This document shows positions 16,238 to 26,764 of a DNA stretch of 64,000 nucleotides, one piece after another. Numbering within the stretch: position 1 is the first letter of the stretch; every line of letters starts with the position of its first letter. The stretch covers positions 218,699-282,698 of the forward strand of contig NZ_LMOG01000019.1 in assembly GCF_001423495.1 (NCBI RefSeq). Reading direction: 5' to 3'. The position numbers were made by a program, and so were the translations under genes. The notes under the pieces were generated by a model, which was not told the origin of the DNA, searched no databases, and saw nothing but the letters and a program-made list of their open reading frames with translations. The stretch is from Xanthomonas sp. Leaf131 (GTDB lineage Bacteria; Pseudomonadota; Gammaproteobacteria; Xanthomonadales; Xanthomonadaceae).

Positions 16238-18361
16238 TTACCAGATCACGACCTGCTGATCGCCCTGACGCACCATCGCGTCGCCGGCCTTGCACGAGAA
16301 CGCGGCGGCAAACGCCGGCATGTTCGACGGCGCGCCGATGGCGCGGAAGTTCGCCGGTGCGTGCGGGTCGGTCTTCAGGCGCACTACCAATTCTTCCGGA
16401 GTGAAGTTGCGGCGCCACACCGTGGCCCAGTTGAGGAAGAAGCGCTGATCGCGGGTGATGCCGTCGCTCTTGGGATCGTCCTTGCCGGCGGTGGCGGTCT
16501 TCATCGCGTCATAGGCGGTGTTGAGGCCGCCCAGGTCGGCGATGTTCTCGCCCAGGGTCAGGTCGCCCTTGACCTTGTCGCCAGCGGGAGTGCGATAGCT
16601 GTCGAACTGCGCAACCAACTTGCCGGTGCGTGCCTTGAACGCGTCCAGATCCTTCTGCGTCCACCAACCCGGATCGGCGATGAAGTTGCCATCGGCACCG
16701 AAACGGCTGCCCTGGTCGTCGTAGCCGTGGGTCATCTCATGGCCGATCACCGCACCGATGCCGCCGTAGTTCATTTCCTCCGGTGCATTCGGGTCGAAGA
16801 ACGGCGGCTGCAGGATCGCGGCCGGGAACACGATCTCGTTCTGCAGCGGGTTGTAGTAGGCATTGACCGTCTGCGGGCTCATGCCCCATTCGGTCTTGTC
16901 TACCGGCTTGCCGATCTTGGACAGGTTCCACTTGTAGTTGTATTCGGCCGCGGCCTGCACGTTGCCGAGATAGCTGTCGCGGCTGGTGGTCAAACCGTTC
17001 CACTCACGCCACTTTTCCGGGTAGCCGATCTTGGGAGTGAAACTTTCCCACTTGGCGATCGCCTTGGTCTTGGTCTCCGGGCTCATCCAGTCAAGCTTTT
17101 CGATGCGGGCCTTCAGCGCGGTGCGCAGATTGGTCACCAGGGTTTCCATCTTGGCCTTGGAATCGGCCGGGAACGCGACCTTGACGTACATCTGGCCCAG
17201 CGCCTCGCCGGCCTGGCCGTTGACGGTGGCCAGCACGCGCTTCCAGCGCGGCTTGATTTCCTTCTGCCCGCGCAGGGTCTTGTTGTAGAACGCGAAGCTC
17301 TCATCGACGAACGGCTGGCTCAGGTACGGCGAGGCGCCATCGACGGTATGGAAGCGCAGGTAGGCGCGCCAGATCGCCGGGTCGGTGTCGGCGATCATCT
17401 TGCTCACTTCCTGATGGAAGGCCGGGATCGCCAGCGAGAACATCTCTGGCGTGGTCACACCCTGCGACTTGAAGAACTCGGTCCACGACCAGTTCGGGGT
17501 CAGCTTGTCGGCGTCGGCTGGCGAGATCGGGTTGTAGGCCAGCGAGGCATCGCGCGACAGCTGGGTGCTGGTCTTGGAGACCTTGGCCAGACGGCTTTCG
17601 AAGGCGACCACCTGCTTGGCCTGCGCGGCGGCATCGGCCGCAGCCACGCCCGACAGCTCCAGCACCTTGGCCACGTGCGCCTGGTAGGCCTCCAGCTTGG
17701 CCTTGTTGCTGGGGCTGGTGTAGTACTCCGGATCCGGCAAGCCCAGACCGCCCTGCATGGCGTAGGCGATGTTCTGGCTGGACTTCTTGAAATCCGCCTC
17801 GGCGCCGAAGCTGAAGAGGTCGTTGTTGCCCTTGGCCGCGCTGCTGCGCAGATAGTCGACCAGCTTGGCCTGGTCGCTGATGGCGTCGATCGCGGCCAGT
17901 TCCGGCTTCAGCGGCTCGATGCCTTGCGCGTTGATCTTGGCTTCGTCCATGCCGGTGGACCACAGGTCGCCGACGATCTTTTCCACGCCACTGGCGCTGG
18001 TGTCAGCCGCAGCCTGTTCGACCAGCTGCTGCTGGACCGCATTGGAGCGCTCGTCGAGCATCTCGAACGCGCCCCAGCTGGTGCGATCGCTCGGCACCGG
18101 GTTGGCGGCCAGGAACTTTGCGTTGGCGTACGCGTTGAGATCGGTACAGGCGTTGCCATTGGCGTCCAGGTCGGCCGCAGTGAACTGGTTCACCGCCGGC
18201 AGCTTGCTCTGGTCCAGGGTCAGCGTCTTGGGTGCAGCGGGCGTGGTTGCCGCCGTGTCGGCTGCGGGGGCGGCAGGCGTAGCGTCCTCAGACTTCTTGC
18301 AACCGCTCAGCGCAGTGGCCACAGCCAGGGTCAACGTCAATAAATGAGGTGTTCGAATCAC
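16238..18361 (-). CDS. M13 family zinc metallopeptidase, lipoprotein
   Basis: 707 aa when started at the GTG at 18361, chosen because GGAG lies 5 bases upstream and the protein then opens with a lipoprotein signal (IRTPHLLTLTLAVATALSGC). Zinc site HEMTH at 541-545, third ligand in GENIADLGG, substrate motif VNAYYNPLQNEIVFPAAIL, C-terminal CKAGDAMVRQGDQQVVIW. All catalytic marks of neprilysin/PepO are present. It is the most upstream of three tandem M13 genes and has its own terminator. Confidence 0.92.
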   Translation of the reverse strand: MIRTPHLLTLTLAVATALSGCKKSEDATPAAPAADTAATTPAAPKTLTLDQSKLPAVNQFTAADLDANGNACTDLNAYANAKFLAANPVPSDRTSWGAFEMLDERSNAVQQQLVEQAAADTSASGVEKIVGDLWSTGMDEAKINAQGIEPLKPELAAIDAISDQAKLVDYLRSSAAKGNNDLFSFGAEADFKKSSQNIAYAMQGGLGLPDPEYYTSPSNKAKLEAYQAHVAKVLELSGVAAADAAAQAKQVVAFESRLAKVSKTSTQLSRDASLAYNPISPADADKLTPNWSWTEFFKSQGVTTPEMFSLAIPAFHQEVSKMIADTDPAIWRAYLRFHTVDGASPYLSQPFVDESFAFYNKTLRGQKEIKPRWKRVLATVNGQAGEALGQMYVKVAFPADSKAKMETLVTNLRTALKARIEKLDWMSPETKTKAIAKWESFTPKIGYPEKWREWNGLTTSRDSYLGNVQAAAEYNYKWNLSKIGKPVDKTEWGMSPQTVNAYYNPLQNEIVFPAAILQPPFFDPNAPEEMNYGGIGAVIGHEMTHGYDDQGSRFGADGNFIADPGWWTQKDLDAFKARTGKLVAQFDSYRTPAGDKVKGDLTLGENIADLGGLNTAYDAMKTATAGKDDPKSDGITRDQRFFLNWATVWRRNFTPEELVVRLKTDPHAPANFRAIGAPSNMPAFAAAFSCKAGDAMVRQGDQQVVIW

Positions 18362-18698
18362 AAAGGGCTCCAGAAGCAGCGGATTGGGAAGCCCCGTCGC
18401 CAGGGCCGTGGCCGGCACTCTACGCCTCGCCAGCCGGATGGCATGGTGTCGAAGGTCATGGGTGCGGCGTGTGTAGATGGGCCGACGGCTGTTTGGCATG
18501 CGGCTGCTGGATGGCAACGTGGCGTGCATAGCGCAATGCGCATTGCTGGCAGCTTGCGATCCTCTTATCTTCTGCGCCGCGTGGGTGATTAGGTTTTGTT
18601 CTTGGCGGACATGATCTGCGTCGGTGAGCGCACATCGGTGGCGATGGTCGCCGCTGTGCGAATGGCCGACCTGCGAAAGCGGTGCTATATACAGGCGC

Positions 18699-20294
18699 AT
18701 GCCCATCGCCTCCGAACCATTGGATGCACTGATCATCGGCGCCGGTCACAACGGCCTGGTGTGCGCCGCCTATCTGGCCAAGGCCGGCAAGCGGGTGCTG
18801 GTATTGGAAGCGCGCGATGCGGTCGGCGGCGCGGCGGTCACCGAAGAATTCCATCCCGGATTTCGTAATTCGGTGGCGGCGTATACGGTGTCGTTGCTGC
18901 AGCCAAAAGTCATCGCAGACCTGGGGCTGGAGCGGCATGGCCTGCGCGTGGTGCCGCGCCGCATCAATAACTTTTTGCCGCTGCCAAATGGTGAGTATCT
19001 GCTGGCTGGCGCCGGACGTACCGCCGAACAGCTCGCCAAATTCTCCGCACGCGACGCAGCTGCGTTGCCCGCCTACGAAGCGCGCCTGGAACAACTGGCC
19101 GATGTCTTGCGCGCGCTGGCCTTACAGCCACCGCCCGATGTCACCGACGGCGGTTGGCTGCAAGCGTTGCCGCAGTTGTGGCGTGCAGGAAAAGTCGGCT
19201 TGCAGCTGCAGGCGTTGCCACTGGCCTTACGGCAGGACCTGCTCGACCTGTTCACGATTTCCGCAGCCGAGTATCTGGATCGCTGGTTCGAAAGCGCACC
19301 GATCAAGGCGTTGTTCGGCTTCGATGGCATTGTCGGCAATTACGCCAGCCCGTACGCACCGGGCACGGCCTACGTTTTGTTGCATCACGTGTTCGGGCAG
19401 AGCAACGGCGTCAAGGGCGCCTGGGGCCACGCCATCGGCGGCATGGGCGCCATCACCCAGGCAATGGCCGCCAGCGCCCGCGAAGACGGCGCGCAGATCC
19501 GGACTGGCTGCGCGGTGGAGCGCGTGCTGGTGGAGCAGGGGCGGGCGGTTGGCGTGGTGACTGCGAAGGGCGACGTGATTCGTGCGCGTGCAGTGGTTGC
19601 CAATGTTAATCCGAAGTTGCTCTACCAGCGCTTGATGCGTCCCGACGATGTGCCTGTGACAACCCGCGAGCGCATTGCGCATTACCGCTGTGGATCGGGC
19701 ACCTTCCGCATGAACGTGGCGCTCTCGCGGCTGCCGGACTTCACTGCATTGCCTGGTGCGGGCGATCATCTCACCGCCGGCATCATTCTTACGCCGAGTC
19801 TGGATTACATGGACCGTGCCTGGCTGGACGCGCGCGCCTACGGATGGTCGCGTGAGCCGGTGGTCGAACTCCTGATTCCCAGTACCCTGGACGACAGCCT
19901 GGCACCGGCAGGGCAGCATGTGGCCAGCCTGTTCTGTCAGCACGTTGCCCCGCAACTACCCGATGGTCGGCACTGGGACGATCATCGCGAGGAAGTCGCC
20001 GATTTGATGATTGCAACGGTGGAGCGCTACGCACCCGGATTCGCCGCATCTGTGCTGGGTCGCCAGATTCTTAGCCCACTCGATCTGGAACGTATCTTCG
20101 GATTGGTCGGCGGCGACATCTTCCACGGCGCACTCAGCCTCAATCAACTCTTCAGCGCACGCCCGCTGCTGGGGCAGGGCGCCTACCGCGGCGCGATTGC
20201 CGGGTTGTATCTGTGCGGCTCCGGTACGCATCCCGGCGGTGGTGTGACCGGCGCGCCTGGGCACAATGCGGCGCGGGTGATTTTAGGTGTGTAG
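18699..20294 (+). CDS. Phytoene-desaturase-like FAD oxidoreductase (PYROXD2-like)
   Basis: 531 aa NAD(P)/FAD-dependent oxidoreductase. Rossmann motif ALIIGAGHNGLVCAAYLAKAG opens the protein and is followed by LEARDAVGGAAVTEEF, the pattern shared by carotenoid desaturases and the PYROXD2 group. The C-terminal flavin motif is LYLCGSGTHPGGGVTGAPGH. It lacks partner carotenoid genes here, so a carotenoid role is not supported; the substrate is unknown. The start at 18699 puts the dinucleotide fold at the usual distance from the N-terminus. It stands alone, divergent from the M13 cluster. Confidence 0.82.
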   Translation: MPIASEPLDALIIGAGHNGLVCAAYLAKAGKRVLVLEARDAVGGAAVTEEFHPGFRNSVAAYTVSLLQPKVIADLGLERHGLRVVPRRINNFLPLPNGEYLLAGAGRTAEQLAKFSARDAAALPAYEARLEQLADVLRALALQPPPDVTDGGWLQALPQLWRAGKVGLQLQALPLALRQDLLDLFTISAAEYLDRWFESAPIKALFGFDGIVGNYASPYAPGTAYVLLHHVFGQSNGVKGAWGHAIGGMGAITQAMAASAREDGAQIRTGCAVERVLVEQGRAVGVVTAKGDVIRARAVVANVNPKLLYQRLMRPDDVPVTTRERIAHYRCGSGTFRMNVALSRLPDFTALPGAGDHLTAGIILTPSLDYMDRAWLDARAYGWSREPVVELLIPSTLDDSLAPAGQHVASLFCQHVAPQLPDGRHWDDHREEVADLMIATVERYAPGFAASVLGRQILSPLDLERIFGLVGGDIFHGALSLNQLFSARPLLGQGAYRGAIAGLYLCGSGTHPGGGVTGAPGHNAARVILGV

Positions 20295-20334
20295 AAGAAC
20301 CCACGCCAACCTAATTTAGCCTGATTCAATACAA

Positions 20335-20359
20335 AAAGGCCCTGAAAACCAGGGCCTTT
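20335..20359 (-). terminator. Terminator of the Oar-like TonB receptor gene
   Basis: Arms AAAGGCCCTG and CAGGGCCTTT around a 5-nt loop, followed on the minus strand by a T-run. It lies 55 bp after the receptor stop and 41 bp after the convergent oxidoreductase stop, so it may serve both. Confidence 0.85.
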
Positions 20360-20413
20360 GAGCAAAGTGCGATTTAACCGGAAGCGTCGTGACGACGCCT
20401 CCGGCTCCCGCGA

Positions 20414-23400
20414 TCAGAAGTCGTAGGATGCGGTTAGGCGCATGAAGCGTGGCTGGTTGTAATTGAAGGCCGATGCGCCAATGCCGTACGTGTTGGAGAC
20501 GGTGAAAGCGCCTGTCTCGTAAACGCTGTCTACACGGTTGACCGAACGATCGTTGAGCACGTTGAAGATGTTGAGAGCAATCGCCAACTTGTGATCCGCG
20601 AAACCAGGACGGTAGGTAATGCCCAGGTCCAGATTCTTGATCCACGGAGTCTCGCCAGCGCCGCCGGAGGGAACCGGCTGGCCATTACAGTAGTGATACC
20701 CGGAGCCATAACCGATCGGATCGTAGTCGACCTCAGCCGCTCCAGGACCGCCGTAATAGCCCAGGCAGGACTTGGGTGTGCCGGAAATCACGCGCAACGT
20801 AGCCGAAGCCATCCACTCAGGATTGATTTGATAAGCGCCAAAGGCTTTCAGCTGATGACGGCGATCGTTGGCAAGTCTGCCACCGGCGTAGTACATCAGT
20901 TCCGCAGAATCCCAATCCTGGGTTTTTGAGATATCAGCCTGGCCGAGATCGGACTTCACTTGACCTTCGGTGTTGCCGTACAAATGCGACCACGTGTAGT
21001 CGATGCGGCCGTACCACTTCTCGTCGAACGGATGTTCCAGGAACAAGTCAACCGAGACATAGCTACGCTTTGCCTTGTCAGTGAAGCCCCAATCAGATTG
21101 CGACATCCGCACTTGCGTGTAGCCCGAACCATCAATATTGGCGAGATTGTAGGTGTTGGTTTCGCCGGGGTTGAACATCACGCACCCTGGAATGCTGACA
21201 CTGGAAACGTCGCCGCCGGACGCCTCAAGTTTGTCTGCAATCCGGCCGGTGTCGCAGACATCGTCGATTGCGGTTTGCAGCTTGCGGTAGGTGGCCTTGG
21301 CACCAGAGTTCCACTTTTCGCCGATGGTTTTTTCAAAGCCGAGAATAAATTCATCCTGAAACTGCGACTTCAGATCTGACGGAGCAAAGGCATTAGGGTC
21401 TGGCGCCTGGCCATATTCGCCGTTGCTAGAAACAGGGCCGGGGCCGAGAGCAGTCAGATTGAGCGGCTCACCATTGCCGTCGATACCAGTGTAAGTGAAG
21501 TACTCATTGGTAAAGGTCGACGCCGAAGCACCACGGATCGCAACCTGATTAGGCAGTGCAAGATAATAACGGCCTAGATTGGCGAACACCTTCAACGAAG
21601 AGTCGCCGAAGACATCCCAGCTCACACCGAACCGCGGTGCCCACTGGTCGCCACTGTCAACATAAGCGACATGGTCACTGTTGAAATTGGTGAACTTGTC
21701 GTTGCGGATGCCGAGCGTGACCAGCCAATTGTCGTTGACCTGCCAGCGATCTTCCAAGTAATAGGCCTTCTGCTCCACCGCCATGCTGGTAGCGGTTGTG
21801 AATATACGCCGGTTAACGAAGTAGCCATTTCCGCCTGGTGCGCCGACACCAAGTGCGCCATTGATGGGCTGGCCAGGATTGCTCTGCTGACCATAGATCC
21901 ACCGGAAGCCAGGGCCGCTGGTAAAGACCCCCTCGTCATAAGCATTGAAGTACATGTTGTCCACGCCCGCGGTCAGGTCGTGGTCACCAAGCCGGTAATT
22001 GAGCTCCAAGCGCAAATTGCGGCTCTTGTTGATCGGGTCATCCGCCTTGATGGTGGTAGTAGCCTGATCGTTCCCGATGCTGGTGCCACCAGTGATGGCA
22101 GGGTCCTGAAGATTCAGTCCGGCAATATTGGGTAGGGAGGAGGCACCAGGATTCCATTGCTGATTATGCTGGGTGTCTCGGCCCCAGGTCGCGTTCAATG
22201 TAAGATCATCAGTGATGTAGCCGGTGTATTTGATGATATCAACGCTGTCGGTGAGCTTGTATGTATCGGAATACAAGCCAGACCTGCCCTGATCAACCAG
22301 ATTCTCATAATCGTAATTGGTGAAGTAGCCCGCACGGCGGTCGTTGTTCTCGATACGCGTGTATTCGAGGATGTTGCTGTCGTTGATATTCCAGTCAATC
22401 TTGCCGTAGAACTTCGGCGAGCTGTTGTTGTAGTGATTACGTCCTTGAGTGCTCGCCGTAGTGGCATTGCTCGTGGTAGCGCCATCGACCCTGTCGGTTT
22501 CGCCAGCGACGAAGATGAATAATTTGTCCTCGATTAGCGGACCACCCGCATACGCGCTGTAGACCGTGCGGCTTTGAACATCGTCCTTGCCCCGGCGATA
22601 CATGGTGCCTGGCAGGTCAGCATCTTCATAACCGTAGAGACCGGTCAAAGCTTTATTGGGGTACCACACATCGCCGCGCGAACTGGCTAGAGACTTAGGC
22701 TCCCACACGGCTTGAGCACCGAAGTGCCATTCGTTGGTACCGCGCTTACCCACCTGGTTGATCACGCCGCCAGTGGAGCGTCCGTACTTGGCGCTGTAGC
22801 CACCGGTATAGGTTTCCTGCTGGTCAATCGCGCCGTAAGGCAACGACAGGCCACCAAGGTTGTTGAATGGATTGGTGACGTTGACGCCGTTGATGTAATA
22901 GGCATTTTCGGTTACGCCGGCACCGCCGAAAGACACCACTGAGCGCGAGCCGTTGTTAAAAGAGCCGCTACCGGCGATTGCGCCGGGAGCAAGTAGCGCG
23001 ATCGCTTCAGCACTACGCCCCAGCGGCAGAGAAGCCAGTTGCTCAGACGTGATCACGGATCGCGATGACGTGGAACTGACATCAATCTTCGGTGCGTTGG
23101 CGGCGGTCACCGTGATCGCGCCGAGCGTGGTTGCATCGGTGCTGCCGCTGGCAGCTGCGCCAGCGAACGACACTTCAGTACCTGATCCCACGCGCAACTG
23201 CACATTTTTGCGGGTGTCGACGACTTGATCGCCGCGCTTCAGGGTGACGGTGTAAGCGCCGACCGGCAGCGAGCCGAGGTTGTAGCGCCCGTTTGCGTCA
23301 ATGGTGATGGTGCGGCTGAGGCCGGTATCGCTCTGTACGACGATGGTGCTGCCAGCTTCGGATGGGGCGCTGCCGTAGATGCTGCCGGTGGTGCTTTGTG

Positions 23401-23488
23401 CGTAGACCGCGCCATTGGCTAGGCAAGCGCCGAGGACCACTGCAAGTGCGGTGCGCTTGAAGACCTGGCTACGAGATTTAGTGTTCAT
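20414..23488 (-). CDS. TonB-dependent receptor, Oar-like with N-terminal carboxypeptidase-regulatory-like domain
   Basis: 1024 aa outer-membrane receptor. After a signal peptide (ending VYAQS) comes an Ig-like domain with SLPVGAYTVTLKRGDQVVDT, then a plug domain (SSTSSRSVITSEQLASLPLG; NAYYINGVNVTNPFNNLGGL) and a long beta-barrel ending MRLTASYDF, with the usual final Phe. Oar-like receptors take up large or unknown substrates, sometimes with protease-related roles. The ATG at 23488 is used; a TTG five codons earlier is possible. Codons look more AT-rich than in flanking genes, a possible sign of transfer. No substrate-binding or transport partner is adjacent. Confidence 0.9.
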   Translation of the reverse strand: MNTKSRSQVFKRTALAVVLGACLANGAVYAQSTTGSIYGSAPSEAGSTIVVQSDTGLSRTITIDANGRYNLGSLPVGAYTVTLKRGDQVVDTRKNVQLRVGSGTEVSFAGAAASGSTDATTLGAITVTAANAPKIDVSSTSSRSVITSEQLASLPLGRSAEAIALLAPGAIAGSGSFNNGSRSVVSFGGAGVTENAYYINGVNVTNPFNNLGGLSLPYGAIDQQETYTGGYSAKYGRSTGGVINQVGKRGTNEWHFGAQAVWEPKSLASSRGDVWYPNKALTGLYGYEDADLPGTMYRRGKDDVQSRTVYSAYAGGPLIEDKLFIFVAGETDRVDGATTSNATTASTQGRNHYNNSSPKFYGKIDWNINDSNILEYTRIENNDRRAGYFTNYDYENLVDQGRSGLYSDTYKLTDSVDIIKYTGYITDDLTLNATWGRDTQHNQQWNPGASSLPNIAGLNLQDPAITGGTSIGNDQATTTIKADDPINKSRNLRLELNYRLGDHDLTAGVDNMYFNAYDEGVFTSGPGFRWIYGQQSNPGQPINGALGVGAPGGNGYFVNRRIFTTATSMAVEQKAYYLEDRWQVNDNWLVTLGIRNDKFTNFNSDHVAYVDSGDQWAPRFGVSWDVFGDSSLKVFANLGRYYLALPNQVAIRGASASTFTNEYFTYTGIDGNGEPLNLTALGPGPVSSNGEYGQAPDPNAFAPSDLKSQFQDEFILGFEKTIGEKWNSGAKATYRKLQTAIDDVCDTGRIADKLEASGGDVSSVSIPGCVMFNPGETNTYNLANIDGSGYTQVRMSQSDWGFTDKAKRSYVSVDLFLEHPFDEKWYGRIDYTWSHLYGNTEGQVKSDLGQADISKTQDWDSAELMYYAGGRLANDRRHQLKAFGAYQINPEWMASATLRVISGTPKSCLGYYGGPGAAEVDYDPIGYGSGYHYCNGQPVPSGGAGETPWIKNLDLGITYRPGFADHKLAIALNIFNVLNDRSVNRVDSVYETGAFTVSNTYGIGASAFNYNQPRFMRLTASYDF

Positions 23489-23796
23489 TCCTGACCTATT
23501 CAACTGAATTCGGGAGATATGGCGGTCATCCGAGAGTCAGATGGCCTTAACCCGAACGTAATGAATCTGTGGTCTAGGTCGCAAGCGTTTTGAATGCTTT
23601 GTTAATGAAAAGGTTGAGATCCGCATCGGATGTGTGGAATTGCGCACAGATTGGCGGTGTTAGTCATCGATGGAGCGTTAGACGCCATCAGTATTCATTT
23701 TTGTCGTCATGCGTCATTTGCCCCGCAAACCAACTGCGCACTGCGATTAGCTATCTGTGATGGTGCTGAGTTCGGTTGATCGGTTTCGTCCGAAAC

Positions 23797-23821
23797 AAAA
23801 AAAAGCCCCGGTTATCGGGGC
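23797..23821 (-). terminator. Terminator after the TonB receptor remnant
   Basis: Stem GCCCCG/CGGGGC with a 5-nt loop and an eight-T tail on the minus strand, 28 bp after the remnant's original stop at 23849. Its place right behind the barrel-end codons shows it is the terminator of the once-complete receptor gene. Confidence 0.85.
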
Positions 23822-23848
23822 CTTCTTGTTCATCCTGAATCGGCTGAC

Positions 23849-24566
23849 TTAGAACCGCACGGTCGTACCCAGATAAAAGAACCGCCCGACGTTGTCATAC
23901 AGCGCAGATCTGCACGCGCGTCTCGAAGCCGGTGAAGTTCTTCTTGAGGATGAAGTTGACCACGCCGGCCACTGCGTCGGCGCCGTACACGGCCGAGGCG
24001 CCGCCGGTGATGACTTCGACACGCTCGACCCATTCCACCGGGATCGTGTTGACGTCCACGGCGGTCGAGCCCGGGCTGGAACCCACGTGGTGGCGGCCGT
24101 TGACCAGCACCAGGGTGCGGTTCACGCCCATGCCGCGCAGGTCGAGCAGGCCCAGGCCGGCGGTCCCGATGAAGCGGGTGGAATTGCCCAGCGTGTAGCT
24201 CGGCGCCAGCGCCGGCATGCGTGCCATCAGGTCGCTGATGGTGGTCGCGGCGGTGGCGCGGATTTCCTCGGCGCTGATCGCGGTGACCTGCGAGGGCGTT
24301 ACAAAACCGGTACGCGCAATGCGCGAGCCGGTGACAGTGACCTTGTCCAGATCGGTGGTGCCGGGTGCGACCCCGTTTTCTGATTGGGCGGCAGCAGGGC
24401 CAGCAGAAGCGGCCAGCACGGCAAATAACGCGGTGCTTAAACGATGACGCTGGTGTGTTGCGGGAGACGACTCGACATGATCTTGCAGATTCCTCGCTGG
24501 GCGAAAGCGCTGCACTCGCTGAGCGCTGACTGAACTGGATTCCGAAAGTAACAATTCCTTCGTCAT
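23849..24566 (-). pseudogene. TonB-dependent receptor remnant, internal deletion of the barrel
   Basis: The intact part encodes a signal peptide (LSTALFAVLAASAGPAAAQS) and a full plug domain with KVTVTGSRIARTG, the GLLDLRGMGVNRTLVLVNGR core and GGASAVYGADAVAGVVNFIL. After FETRVQIC the frame stops within two codons (23895). In the next frame the sequence directly continues as LYDNVGRFFYLGTTVRF and a stop at 23849, a typical receptor C-terminus ending in Phe. So about 600-700 residues of barrel have been deleted, with a frameshift at the junction near 23893-23912. A plug-only 223-aa product could still be made and exported. Confidence 0.88.
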
Positions 24567-24808
24567 GTGTTCACGTTTGCGAAATTTTTGTGGTTTGACA
24601 CATGCGCAGGCAAGCCGCGCGGGTGTCTGGTCAGGACTTGAACGCATCTGCCAGTGGCCGAGTCGGTAAACTGACGCTCTTTCCAGCGCTGCGGCTGGCG
24701 ATATCCCCATGGCAGCCGTGGCAGCACACGACGAAGCAGATAGGCAATGACGACGATGGTGCAACGCGCTTCAAGCAAGGCGATCGATCTCTCTCAGAGC
24801 GCACGCGC

Positions 24809-25660
24809 ATGACCGGCGAGCGCAGAATCCCCGCGCATGCGGTGCAGGGCGCGCTGGCGCCGCATCCGCGGATCCGCAACGTGATTGCGGTCGGTTCCGG
24901 CAAGGGTGGGGTGGGTAAATCCACCACGGCGGTGAATCTGGCGCTGGCCTTGCGCCAGCAGGGCGCGCGCGTCGGTGTATTGGATGCGGACATTTACGGG
25001 CCGAGCGTGCCGGCGATGCTGGGCCTGAGCGGGCGGCCGGATAGCCCGGACAACAAGTCGATCGAGCCGCTGCGCGCGTTCGGCATCGAGGCGATGTCGA
25101 TCGGCTTGCTGGTGGATCAGGACACGCCGATGATCTGGCGCGGACCGATGGCGACCTCGGCATTGACCCAGCTGTTCAACGACACCCTATGGGACGACCT
25201 GGATTACTTGTTGATCGATCTGCCGCCAGGCACCGGCGACATCCAGTTGACCTTGTCGCAGAAGATCCCGGTGGCCGGCGCGGTGATCGTCACCACGCCG
25301 CAGGACATCGCCACGCTGGATGCGCGCAAGGCCTTGAAGATGTTCGAAAAGGTCGAGGTGCCGGTACTCGGCATCGTCGAGAACATGGCGGTGCATACCT
25401 GTTCCAGCTGCGGCCACCGTGAGCATCTGTTCGGCGAAGGCGGCGGCGAGCGCATGGCCGCGCAATACGGCGTGCCGTTGCTGGGGTCGTTGCCGTTGGA
25501 GATCGCGATCCGCGAGCAGGGTGACGCCGGCCAGCCGATTGTCGTTGCCGCGCCCGAGTCGGCCGCAGCCAAGGCTTATCTGGCAGCCGCCGCGCGCCTG
25601 ACCGAGGAACTGGGCAAGCGTCCGCGCGCCAGCATCCCGATTTCGGCCTCGTTGCTGTAG
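24809..25660 (+). CDS. mrp: Mrp/NBP35 (ApbC) family iron-sulfur cluster carrier ATPase
   Basis: 283 aa P-loop protein that holds and passes Fe-S clusters. The deviant Walker A motif is [12 protein letters not shown] (about 29-40), with [10 protein letters not shown] and the [11 protein letters not shown] region following. The cluster-binding pair is Cys198/Cys201 in HTCSSCGH. Start at the ATG 24809 gives a protein with no N-terminal MIP18/DUF59 domain, shorter than E. coli ApbC (369 aa); a frame open back to 24602 does not encode that domain either. It is followed by dcd, with about 95 bp between. Confidence 0.88.
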   Translation: MTGERRIPAHAVQGALAPHPRIRNVIAVGSGKGGVGKSTTAVNLALALRQQGARVGVLDADIYGPSVPAMLGLSGRPDSPDNKSIEPLRAFGIEAMSIGLLVDQDTPMIWRGPMATSALTQLFNDTLWDDLDYLLIDLPPGTGDIQLTLSQKIPVAGAVIVTTPQDIATLDARKALKMFEKVEVPVLGIVENMAVHTCSSCGHREHLFGEGGGERMAAQYGVPLLGSLPLEIAIREQGDAGQPIVVAAPESAAAKAYLAAAARLTEELGKRPRASIPISASLL

Positions 25661-25755
25661 CGCGCCGGTCGGCCAGTCGTGCCAGCCGCTTGTTAGAATT
25701 CGCCGTCTTCGCGCGGGCCGCTGGCCCGTCGCCTTCCGTCTTCAAGGAACATCAC

Positions 25756-26325
<570 letters not shown>

Positions 26326-26352
26326 TGCGGTAGTGCGGCTGTGACCTTGGCC

Positions 26353-26538
26353 TCAGCAGGTCGCGGTCGTGCGCTCGCGGTAGCGCAGCAGTTGGCGCAC
26401 GCCGGCGGCGATCAGCAACGCCGGCCACCAGGTCGAAACCAGGTTGCCCAGATCGATACGGGCCAGCCCGAGGTTGTCCAGCAAAAACAATGTGCCCAGG
26501 GTGATCAAAAACAGGGCAGGAATCAGGCGGTAGTGCAT
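26353..26538 (-). CDS. LiaI/LiaF-like small transmembrane protein
   Basis: 61 aa with two hydrophobic helices. The pattern LIPALFLITLGTLFLLDNLG followed by WWPALLIAAGVRQLL matches the LiaI-LiaF-like transmembrane region, seen in small envelope-stress-linked membrane proteins. GAGGACA lies 7 bases before the ATG. A paralogue with the same plan lies at 26882-27049 on the same strand. Function is unknown. Confidence 0.75.
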   Translation of the reverse strand: MHYRLIPALFLITLGTLFLLDNLGLARIDLGNLVSTWWPALLIAAGVRQLLRYRERTTATC

Positions 26539-26764
26539 GGCGATGTCCTCGGTAGGTGTGAGGCCATGCTGCGCGCAGTGCGCCTGCCGGTCAGGTGCCG
26601 GAAGTCAACAATTGCGGATGACAAAGGTCATGTCGAAGGCCGCAAGGGCATGACTGCATTGGTGGCCATGTCGCTTGCGGTTGATCGCTAGCCATCAGGT
26701 CGTCGACATTTTCTGGGATGCTGGAACCCTGGTTTCTACGGGGGCAGTTGGCTAGCGCATGAGG

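Noticed and set aside
11659..18343. Three plus-strand frames of 672, 758 and 774 codons opposite the M13 genes
   Set aside because: They are antisense shadows caused by GC-rich codon bias. The minus-strand proteins have signal peptides and conserved peptidase motifs; the plus-strand translations are Arg/Gly/His-rich with no domains.
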